The notes under the pieces are model-generated. The model made no database searches. It had not been told where the DNA came from and saw nothing but the letters and a program-made list of their open reading frames with translations. The position numbers and the translations under genes were made by a program. A stretch of 7,365 nt of DNA from Bifidobacterium breve (GTDB lineage Bacteria > Bacteroidota > Bacteroidia > Cytophagales > UBA9547). The stretch covers positions 1 through 7,365 of the forward strand of contig CALPQG020000121.1 in assembly GCA_943325655.2 (NCBI GenBank), in the 5' to 3' direction. The first letter of the stretch is position 1. Every line of letters starts with the position of its first letter. Of the stretch, positions 1 through 4,990 are shown one piece after another.

Positions 1-210
1 AGAGGAAAAGGTTTGTTGAACGCAGTGGTAATCAAACCAACAACAGATGGAAAAACAGCCTGGGATGTTTGTGTGGCCTTAAAAGAAAACGGATTGTTAG
101 CGAAACCAACACATGGTGACATCATCAGGTTCGCTCCTCCCTTGGTCATCACCGAAGCACAAATTCATGAATGTTGTGATATTATTGAAAAAACTATTTT
201 GCAGTTTTAA
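1..210 (+). CDS. rocD: Ornithine aminotransferase, C-terminal end (5' partial)
   Basis: The reading frame is open from the first base and ends at TAA 208-210, so only the last 69 residues are present and the true start lies outside the window. Ornithine--oxo-acid aminotransferase is a PLP-dependent fold-type I (class III) enzyme. It moves the delta-amino group of ornithine to 2-oxoglutarate, giving glutamate semialdehyde in arginine/ornithine catabolism and proline synthesis. The visible tail carries the hallmark run NGLLAKPTHGDIIRFAPPL followed by a helix ending in EKTILQF, which closely matches my memory of the C-terminus of eukaryotic and bacterial OAT. The PLP lysine is upstream of the window. 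The 'MLNAVV' start at position 13 is a TTG inside the gene, not a real start. The identification is firm, but whether the rest of the gene is intact cannot be judged. Confidence 0.93.
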   Translation, partial: RGKGLLNAVVIKPTTDGKTAWDVCVALKENGLLAKPTHGDIIRFAPPLVITEAQIHECCDIIEKTILQF

Positions 211-221
211 GGTGTAAAATT

Positions 222-557
222 AGTTTACAAGTTATCGAGTTTACAAGTTATCGAGTCATCGAGTTGTCGAGTTATCAAGTTGTCGAGTTGTCAAGTTGTC
301 GAGTTATCAAGTTGTCAAGTTGTCGAGTTATCAAGTTATCAAGTTATCAAGTTGTCGAGTTGTCGAGTTGTCGAGTTATCGAGTTATCAAGTTATCGAGT
401 CATCAAGTTGTCGAGTTATCGAGTTATCAAGTTATCGAGTCATCAAGTTGTCGAGTTGTCAAGTTGTCGAGTTGTCGAGTTATCGAGTCATCAAGTTGTC
501 GAGTCATCAAGTTGTCAAGTTATCGAGTTATCGAGTTGTCAAGTTGTCGAGTTATCA
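222..557 (+). repeat. 8-bp tandem array, 42 units of AGTYRTCR
   Basis: Forty-two octamers run without a single phase break. Nearly all fit AGT[T/C][A/G]TC[A/G]; units 1 and 3 (222-229, 238-245) are AGTTTACA instead. Almost all variation is purine choice at unit positions 5 and 8, plus an occasional C at position 4 that always goes with A at position 5. A five-unit block (374-413) is duplicated exactly at 414-453, a sign of unequal exchange or slippage in multiples of the unit. The array fills the gap between rocD and hemB. Because 8 is not a multiple of 3 and the unit holds no stop in this orientation, all three + frames stay open and spell an eight-residue peptide repeat. I read these frames as by-products. 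The function is unknown. Confidence 0.95.
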
Positions 558-586
558 AGTTTCTTTTTACTCGTAAACTTGATAAC
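551..586. repeat. 12-bp perfect inverted repeat at the array edge
   Basis: GTTATCAAGTTT at 551-562 is the exact reverse complement of AAACTTGATAAC at 575-586, with a 12-nt T-rich spacer (563-574). The left arm is the last octamer of the array plus the next bases. The right arm is the same motif in opposite orientation. A transcript would fold into a stem-loop, but no T-tract follows on the + strand (an A-rich stretch does), so it does not look like an intrinsic terminator for rocD. Confidence 0.8.
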
Positions 587-600
587 CGTAAACTTGAAAA
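571..600 (-). repeat. Short inverted continuation of the array
   Basis: Read on the minus strand, this stretch gives units of the same family as the main array: AGTTTTC-like, AGTTTACG, GTTATCA, AGTTTACG. The orientation of the motif therefore flips at about 563-574, a few tens of bases before hemB. Two copies of TAAACTTG (574-581 and 589-596) lie here, one mismatch from the Bacteroidota -7 box TAnnTTTG. No well-spaced -33 element is visible, so I do not call a promoter. Confidence 0.6.
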
Positions 601-627
601 CAAAAAAAACAAAAAAAAACAAAAAAA
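601..627 (+). promoter_or_regulatory. A-rich translation leader of hemB
   Basis: The bases directly before the hemB ATG are runs of eight, nine and seven A separated by single C. There is no Shine-Dalgarno sequence. In Bacteroidota, A residues just upstream of the start codon are known to favour translation in place of an SD, so this is a plausible strong initiation region and supports ATG 628 as the start. The long homopolymers are also prone to slippage. Confidence 0.5.
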
Positions 628-1596
628 ATGCGTCGTCCGAGAAGAAATAGAAAATCCAGTGTTATAAGAGACATGGTGCGTGAGAATGAAGTCACTTTAA
701 ATGATTTGATATTTCCGTTGTTTGTGATGGAAGGTCAAAAATTAAAGTCGGAAGTAAGCGCTATGCCCGGGATTTTCAGGTTTTCTCCAGATACCTTGAT
801 GAAGGAAATCGAAGCATGCATGAAGCTTGGTTTACGCACGTTCGCATTGTTCCCCAACATTGAAGAATCACTCAAAGACAAATACGCACAGGAAAGCCAC
901 AACAAATCTGGTTTGTATTTAAAAACAATCCGCGAAATCAAAAGCAATTTCCCTGAGTTATGCCTAATGACAGATGTGGCGATGGACCCATACAGTTCGG
1001 ATGGACACGATGGCATTGTGGAGAATGGAATCATCCTGAATGATGAAACCTTAAAAGTGTTGGGAAGAATGGCGTTGGCGCAGGCGGAAGCCGGAGCGGA
1101 TATTATTGGCCCTTCAGACATGATGGATGGGAGAATCGGTTTCCTGCGTAACACACTCGACGGAAGCGGATTTACAGATGTAGCGATTATGGCTTATACT
1201 GCCAAATATGCGAGTGCATTTTACGGTCCGTTTAGAGATGCCTTGAATTCTGCGCCCAAATTAGGTGACAAAAAAACCTACCAAATGGATCCTGCAAACC
1301 AAAAAGAAGCCATGGTAGAAGCAAGACTAGACTATGCAGAAGGCGCTGATTTTCTGATGGTAAAACCTGCTTTGGCGTATTTAGACATCATCAAATTGTT
1401 GCACGACAATTTTGACATTCCGATTGCAGCCTATAATGTGAGTGGAGAATATGCCATGGTCAAAGCTGCAGCACAAAACGGCTGGCTTGATGGACAAAAA
1501 GCCATGGAAGAAAGCTTACTCAGCATCAAAAGGGCAGGAGCTCAAATCATATTAAGTTATTTTGCTAAAGAATTTGCACTCAGTCACAAGATGTAA
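628..1596 (+). CDS. hemB: Delta-aminolevulinic acid dehydratase (porphobilinogen synthase)
   Basis: HemB condenses two 5-aminolevulinate molecules into porphobilinogen, the second common step of heme and tetrapyrrole synthesis, as a cytosolic (usually octameric) TIM-barrel enzyme. The 322 residues match the family's usual length, and the N-terminus RRPRRNRKSSVIRDMVRE is the normal family arm. The two Schiff-base lysines are visible: K193 in YTAKYASAFYGPFRD and K246 in FLMVKPALAYLDI. GPSDMMDGRI (161-170) and AAYNVSGEY (267-275) are also conserved family motifs. The metal site reads DVAMDPYSSDGHDG (116-129). It is rich in Asp with no cysteines, the pattern of the Mg-dependent enzymes rather than the three-Cys zinc type. 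ATG 628 follows an A-rich leader. The next gene starts within a base or two of the stop, so hemB is probably the first gene of a three-gene operon. Confidence 0.97.
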   Translation: MRRPRRNRKSSVIRDMVRENEVTLNDLIFPLFVMEGQKLKSEVSAMPGIFRFSPDTLMKEIEACMKLGLRTFALFPNIEESLKDKYAQESHNKSGLYLKTIREIKSNFPELCLMTDVAMDPYSSDGHDGIVENGIILNDETLKVLGRMALAQAEAGADIIGPSDMMDGRIGFLRNTLDGSGFTDVAIMAYTAKYASAFYGPFRDALNSAPKLGDKKTYQMDPANQKEAMVEARLDYAEGADFLMVKPALAYLDIIKLLHDNFDIPIAAYNVSGEYAMVKAAAQNGWLDGQKAMEESLLSIKRAGAQIILSYFAKEFALSHKM

Positions 1597-1597
1597 A

Positions 1598-2413
1598 TTG
1601 AATCATTTCTTCAAACATATCCTCTATTCAAATGCTTTTGTGGCATTGGCTGGAGGATTTTTTGCTTTCCATGATGCCTTAACTTTCGGTTTCCAATATT
1701 CTATTTATGGGGCTATTTTCTTAACCGTAAGTACATGGTTGAGTTATCAAATCCCCTTAATCAATTGCTTTATTTTGTCAAAAAACATTCCTATTAAAGC
1801 AAAAGACATCTGGTTTGTGAAACACAAAAAGGCGATGATTACAATTACCATCATGCTCCTAATAATCTCTGTAGGGTGTTTCTTCCAACTCAAACCACAT
1901 CGCCAACTCGTATTCCTATGTCTGGCTACAATAAGTATGTGGTACGTCATGCCCATGTCTTTGTCTAAATATAGTCTTCGGAATATTCCCTACTTAAAAA
2001 TATTTTTAATAGCCGGTAGCTGGGCTGGACTAAGCGTTTTTTGGTGGAGGCCATTCAATAATGAATCCGTATTATTGTTTTTTATTCGCTTGATCATTGT
2101 GTTGGTAATTACATTGCCATTTGATATTCGGGACATAGACGAAGACAAAAAAAACCAATTAAAAACGATTCCGACATTTCTTGGTCATCAAAAAACGATG
2201 ACTTTAATTTTCACCCTGCTCTGCATAGCAATTTGCCTGGCCCAATTCCTGCGCCAAACGCCTGTTTTTGATTATTGTACCATCGCTTTAGCAACTGTTG
2301 CCTTGTCATTTTACCACCTCAAAAGAAGTGATTTTTATTACTATGTTGTGTTGGATGGCTTATTTGTTTTACAAGGAATTATGGTAACAATGTCAGGTTT
2401 ATTGATTTCTTAA
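1598..2413 (+). CDS. UbiA-like multi-pass membrane protein lacking the first Asp-rich motif
   Basis: This is a strongly hydrophobic protein of about 271 residues with roughly eight predicted membrane segments. The run FDIRDIDEDKKNQLKTIPT (175-193) is the second aspartate-rich motif of the UbiA prenyltransferase superfamily (DxxDxxxD, Mg-diphosphate binding). LRNIPYLKIFLIAGSWAG (127-144) is also UbiA-like. Where UbiA enzymes carry the first motif NDxxDxxxD, this protein reads SYQIPLINCFILSK (49-62) with no aspartates, so normal prenyl transfer is doubtful. There is no ATG start. I chose TTG 1598, 1 nt after the hemB stop, because the protein then begins NHFFKHILYSNAFVAL at the first membrane segment. 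TTG 1562, overlapping hemB, is the alternative (283 residues). The stop lies 4 nt before the folate gene, so the two are co-transcribed. The substrate is unknown. Confidence 0.75.
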   Translation: MNHFFKHILYSNAFVALAGGFFAFHDALTFGFQYSIYGAIFLTVSTWLSYQIPLINCFILSKNIPIKAKDIWFVKHKKAMITITIMLLIISVGCFFQLKPHRQLVFLCLATISMWYVMPMSLSKYSLRNIPYLKIFLIAGSWAGLSVFWWRPFNNESVLLFFIRLIIVLVITLPFDIRDIDEDKKNQLKTIPTFLGHQKTMTLIFTLLCIAICLAQFLRQTPVFDYCTIALATVALSFYHLKRSDFYYYVVLDGLFVLQGIMVTMSGLLIS

Positions 2414-2417
2414 AACG

Positions 2418-2996
2418 ATGGAAACAACCAAATCTCACCTTCGAAAAACAGCCTTGACCAACAGGAAAAAAATGTCTCCTGAAGCGGTAGAAGAAAAAAG
2501 CCAGCAAATATGCAGGCAGTTTTTGAATGCATTTCAGGCAAATAAATTTACCGCCATCCATGTTTTTTTACCCATTGCGCACCATAACGAAATCAATACT
2601 TTTTTACTTATTGAACAAATTCAACTTTCGAATCCAACCTGTAAAATACTCGTGCCCAAAGTAATTCAAGAAACCAACGAGATGATTGCCTTGGTTTTGG
2701 AACCAGGTACTGTACTTAATAACAATTCCATGGGGATTCCGGAACCTGAAAACGCACCCATTTTTGATCCACAAAAAATTGAACTGATCATTATGCCTTT
2801 GGTTGCAGTCGATACCAAAGGAAACAGAATTGGCTACGGGAAAGGGTTTTACGACAAATTTTTAGGACACTGCAAGCCTGACATTTTAAAAGTAGGATTG
2901 TCCTTTGATGAACCGGTAAATGTCATTCAGGACATTGAAAGCCATGATAAACCTTTAGATTTTCTGGTTTGCCCGGAGAAAGTTTATAAATTTTAA
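2418..2996 (+). CDS. fau: 5-formyltetrahydrofolate cyclo-ligase (5-FCL/MTHFS)
   Basis: This enzyme uses ATP to turn 5-formyltetrahydrofolate (folinate) into 5,10-methenyltetrahydrofolate, returning a stored or inhibitory folate to one-carbon metabolism in the cytosol. The 192 residues are the normal length. The N-terminal LRKTALTNRKKMS (8-20) is the usual basic arm. GIPEP (106-110) and the glycine-rich GNRIGYGKGFYDKFL (135-149) are the family's nucleotide/folate-binding signatures. HDKPLDFLVCPE (176-187) is the typical C-terminal end. ATG 2418 lies 4 nt after the UbiA-like stop, which puts it last in the hemB operon. The symbol follows the E. coli homologue (ygfA/fau). No functional link to heme synthesis is implied beyond shared transcription. 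Confidence 0.95.
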   Translation: METTKSHLRKTALTNRKKMSPEAVEEKSQQICRQFLNAFQANKFTAIHVFLPIAHHNEINTFLLIEQIQLSNPTCKILVPKVIQETNEMIALVLEPGTVLNNNSMGIPEPENAPIFDPQKIELIIMPLVAVDTKGNRIGYGKGFYDKFLGHCKPDILKVGLSFDEPVNVIQDIESHDKPLDFLVCPEKVYKF

Positions 2997-3048
2997 CAGA
3001 AAAAAACTTAAACTTGATTTCCGCTAGAATCTAAGATTTAACGCCATG

Positions 3049-3066
3049 TCAGGTGTTTTCACCTGA
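3049..3066. repeat. Palindrome TCAGGTG-TTTT-CACCTGA
   Basis: A perfect 7-bp stem with a 4-nt T loop, 52 nt after the folate gene stop. It could stabilise the 3' end of the operon transcript, but the bases after it (AAATTTCTCCC) are not a T-tract, so a terminator call is weak. A second palindrome with the same GTCAGGT arm lies about 105 bp downstream. Confidence 0.55.
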
Positions 3067-3153
3067 AATTTCTCCCAATAAAACGACCATTATTATATTA
3101 TTTCAATCAAATAACTTGTATCAACACAAGAAGGTTTCGAATATACCGATTAA

Positions 3154-3179
3154 GTGTCAGGTAAAAAAACACCTGTCAC
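3154..3179. repeat. Second GTCAGGT palindrome
   Basis: GTGTCAGGT (3154-3162) pairs with ACCTGTCAC (3171-3179) with one T-T mismatch around an 8-nt loop AAAAAAAC. It shares the arm sequence GTCAGGT with the palindrome at 3049-3066, in the same orientation, and ends about 10 bp before the 7-bp tandem array. This suggests a small REP-like element present twice, but the role is unknown. Confidence 0.5.
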
Positions 3180-3189
3180 AGCAAAAACT

Positions 3190-3308
3190 GAAAACCGTAA
3201 ACTGAAAACCGAAAACCGAAAACTGAAAACTGAAAACCGTAAACCGTAAACCGAAAACCGAAAACCGAAAACTGAAAACTGAAAACCGTAAACCGTAAAC
3301 TGAAAACT
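3190..3308 (-). repeat. 7-bp tandem array, 17 units of G[A/T]AAAC[C/T]
   Basis: Seventeen uninterrupted heptamers on the + strand, with a decayed extra unit just before (3183-3189). Only two positions vary: A/T at position 2 and C/T at position 7. Seven consecutive units (3204-3252) are repeated at 3253-3301 with a single C/T difference, giving a 49-bp higher-order period. The reverse complement of the unit is [A/G]GTTT[A/T]C, the same core as the octamer array upstream of hemB, so I assign the motif to the minus strand. The array lies between the folate gene and the TVP38-type gene and has no coding potential that I trust. Confidence 0.93.
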
Positions 3309-3342
3309 TGACCACAACTTCCACGAAGATTTACCATTAAAA

Positions 3343-3373
3343 TTGGGGATTTTTTGTAAAATAATTACCTTTA
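3343..3373 (+). promoter_or_regulatory. Possible Bacteroidota promoter of the TVP38-type gene
   Basis: TACCTTTA (3366-3373) is one mismatch from the -7 consensus TAnnTTTG, and a TTG at 3343-3345 sits 20 nt upstream, a normal spacing for the -33 element. Transcription would begin almost at ATG 3378, giving a nearly leaderless message. The match is imperfect, so this is tentative. Confidence 0.3.
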
Positions 3374-3377
3374 GTCC

Positions 3378-4091
3378 ATGCAGCTAAAAGCTTTGTTTGT
3401 ACAAAATAAAAATGCCTTTTTGTATTTGTTGACCACCTTGGTTTTACCCTTAAGTGTGAGCAGTTATTGGAGTGTTTACATCATCCAACATGAACAAGCG
3501 TTTCATTTGTTTACGCCTCAGGAATGGGCTTTGGCATTTTTAATAACGACGTTCACCATGGCACTGGCACTCACTCCTACAACTTTTATTGCCTTGATAA
3601 GTGGCTATTTCCTCGGGTTGGCAAGCATTCCTTGGTTGGTCATGAGTTACCTGTGTGCTTCTATTCTTGGCTATTCATTGGCTAAATACATTGGAAGCAA
3701 ACCATTAAAAACCAGCATTGAACATTCTCCAAACCTGGCTATTGTGGTGCATGGGATAAAAGAGTATGAATACACCGTTATTTTCCTTACCCGCATCTCC
3801 CCTATTTTACCCTTTGCTTTGATCAATGGCGTGTTGGGAATCTTGCATTGTGACCTCAAAAAATTTATCCTTGCAGGCACATTAGGCATGTTACCCAGAA
3901 CAATCCTTTTTATTTTTGTTGGGCAAGAAGTGAGCAATGTCATTGAATTGTTTAAAAGTGGCAAACCTATGAGCATTACCCAATATTCATTTTACGCATT
4001 ACTCCTTATAAGTGTGGTTGGAATACTTTGGATATTCGGAAAGATTGCTAAAAAAATCCAAGCAAATATTTCACAAAACATAACACCATAA
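3378..4091 (+). CDS. TVP38/TMEM64 (VTT/SNARE-associated, DedA-superfamily) membrane protein
   Basis: A 237-residue inner-membrane protein with about six hydrophobic segments (roughly 13-35, 52-75, 84-103, 134-155, 164-182 and 205-224). The two halves of the VTT domain are recognisable. The first is LTPTTFIALISGYFLG (65-80), a re-entrant proline/glycine loop. The second is FLTRISPILPFALINGVLG (136-154) with the conserved arginine R139, followed by FILAGTLGMLPRTILF (163-178). Relatives in the DedA/VTT superfamily are linked to lipid scrambling or undecaprenyl-phosphate recycling and envelope homeostasis, but the substrate of this member is not known. ATG 3378 is the first start in the frame and gives the expected cytoplasmic N-terminus. 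The stop is followed after 1 nt by a truncated glycosyltransferase frame, so this gene was once the first of at least two co-transcribed genes. Confidence 0.85.
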   Translation: MQLKALFVQNKNAFLYLLTTLVLPLSVSSYWSVYIIQHEQAFHLFTPQEWALAFLITTFTMALALTPTTFIALISGYFLGLASIPWLVMSYLCASILGYSLAKYIGSKPLKTSIEHSPNLAIVVHGIKEYEYTVIFLTRISPILPFALINGVLGILHCDLKKFILAGTLGMLPRTILFIFVGQEVSNVIELFKSGKPMSITQYSFYALLLISVVGILWIFGKIAKKIQANISQNITP

Positions 4092-4092
4092 C

Positions 4093-4206
4093 TTGAAAAT
4101 TTCATTCATCATACCAACTTTTAATAGACTTACCGCCTTACAAGCTTGTGTCTATACAATGCTAAACCAATTGGGAAATGAAGGAATTTTGAAATTATGG
4201 TGGTAA
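4093..4206 (+). pseudogene. Truncated family 2 glycosyltransferase (N-terminal stump)
   Basis: A TTG start 1 nt after the TVP38-type stop opens a 37-codon frame ending at TAA 4204-4206. Its first 26 residues begin (M)KISFIIPTFNRLTALQACV and end TMLNQ. This is the classic first beta-strand, nucleotide-binding turn and helix of GT-A fold family 2 glycosyltransferases (IIPTxNR). After Gln26 (about 4170) the similarity stops and the frame runs into an unrelated tail. A full enzyme needs over 200 residues including the DxD metal site, none of which is found downstream, so this is a remnant. Its tight spacing implies an original TVP38-glycosyltransferase operon. A possible insertion-sequence end begins less than 80 bp downstream, a likely cause of the truncation. 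The residue pattern is clear, but the substrate cannot be known. Confidence 0.7.
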
Positions 4207-4242
4207 CGAGGGTGGAGAAATGCCTGTTTCCAAAAATGTACT

Positions 4243-4317
4243 TAATGGACAAAAGTTGGTATTTCCCCGTTCAAACGCTCTAATGGACAAAAGTTAGCAA
4301 CTATTTTCCCCCATTAG
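4243..4317. mobile_element. Possible insertion-sequence end: two direct repeats plus inverted repeat
   Basis: TAATGGACAAAAGTT occurs at 4243-4257 and again at 4281-4295, in both cases followed by a purine-G and then a TATTT/CCCC stretch, so the similarity extends over about 30 bp. The second copy is bracketed by CTAATGG (4280-4286) and CCATTAG (4311-4317), a perfect 7-bp inverted repeat. Multiple short direct repeats inside a terminus are known for IS21-type elements, and GACAAAAGTT-like ends occur in several IS families. No transposase frame is present, so this would be a solo end or deletion scar. It lies just downstream of the truncated glycosyltransferase. The IS interpretation is inference; the repeats themselves are certain. 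Confidence 0.4.
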
Positions 4318-4449
4318 TAGCAATAAATAGACCCAAAAGTCAAAAAATATTCCAGTGATTTATATATTTTCTACTGACGAATATCAAGAAGAAAGTGACA
4401 ATCCACTCCTCTACGACCACCTTCCTTTGTAATCTTCATAGCCAAATTC

Positions 4450-4651
4450 CTATTGAAGCATATCATTTACTTCCTTTTCCAAAACAGGCAAAATATTTAT
4501 TCACAATAAGCCAAATAACGTCAGCGGAGACACTGTCGTAGCCGTGTATAATTCTGTTTCGAGTGTCTACTATTTTCCTTGCATTTGAAATCTGAAAATC
4601 AGGATTTATTTTACACAACTTGCAGTAATCAGCATCTAAAATACTGATTGT
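4450..4651 (-). pseudogene. HEPN/DUF86 (HepT-like) toxin remnant
   Basis: On the minus strand an open frame from 4651 down to a TGA at 4463-4465 encodes a stretch including KINPDFQISNARKIVD, TRNRIIHGYD and VIWLIVNKYF. This is the C-terminal half of DUF86/HepT-like HEPN proteins. The catalytic-type Rx4HxY motif is intact (RNRIIHGY, bases 4538-4561). One extra base near 4489 shifts the frame; removing it restores PVLEKEVNDMLQ and a stop at 4450-4452, the family's usual ending. Upstream, an in-frame TAA (4652-4654) precedes the region, and the N-terminal half and a start codon cannot be found. In intact modules HepT-like ribonucleases are neutralised by a MntA-type nucleotidyltransferase, and none is recognisable nearby. 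The module has been lost, leaving a broken toxin gene. Confidence 0.65.
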
Positions 4652-4654
4652 TTA

Positions 4655-4990
4655 CTTCTTTAATATTTCGATATAGAATTTTCAGGACTACAAATTTAAG
4701 TTTTTGTTTGTAATTTAACCCAAGAAGAGGATACATCAATGAAGCTTAAATTTGCGATGTAAGTCTAATCGCTCTCCTGTTCGGTTGATGCTTTTTAAAC
4801 CAATATATTTTAAGGCGTAGGGCCTGTACTATTACCCAAAGAATTTCATCTACCGCCATTTTTTTATCCGCATATTCCCTATGTTTTTAATACTTTTTTT
4901 AAAACTATTTCGCTTTATTGAAATACATTGTACGGGATTCGATATTTACTCCTTATCCGTTTTATAATTCATTTTTATTCCTTTACAACC
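4655..4990. other. Gene-free stretch before fumC
   Basis: No convincing gene is seen here. CAAATTTAAG (4691-4700) and CTTAAATTTG (4745-4754) form a perfect 10-bp inverted repeat 44 nt apart. A minus-strand ATG frame of 37 codons (4746-4859) shows no recognisable motif and is probably chance or decayed sequence of the neighbouring toxin module. TATGTTTT (4880-4887) is one base off the -7 box TAnnTTTG and lies about 100 nt before fumC, but it lacks a clear -33 partner. Confidence 0.4.

Noticed and set aside
222..557. CRISPR array or DnaA-box origin
   Set aside because: Units are 8 bp with no spacers, so it is not CRISPR. TTATC cores recall part of a DnaA box, but the full TTATnCACA never appears and no origin-type genes are nearby.
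264..667. Three overlapping + strand frames of 98-128 codons in the octamer array
   Set aside because: They are by-products of a stop-free 8-bp repeat, equal in all three frames, with no distinct start region, and they run into hemB or its leader.
735..1154. Minus-strand frame inside hemB
   Set aside because: Antisense shadow of a well-conserved gene; no recognisable domain.
4187..4296. Open + strand frame reading NYGGNEGGEMPVSKN
   Set aside because: Short, crosses the repeat pair and shows no family that I recognise; probably chance or a decayed fragment.
4963..4968. TATAAT upstream of fumC as a sigma-70 -10 box
   Set aside because: No -35 partner at proper spacing, and Bacteroidota housekeeping promoters use TAnnTTTG instead.
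4928..4990. 21-residue hydrophobic N-terminal extension of fumC, possible signal peptide
   Set aside because: Fumarase is cytosolic, and the family N-terminus starts at ATG 4991; the extension is upstream non-coding sequence that happens to be open.
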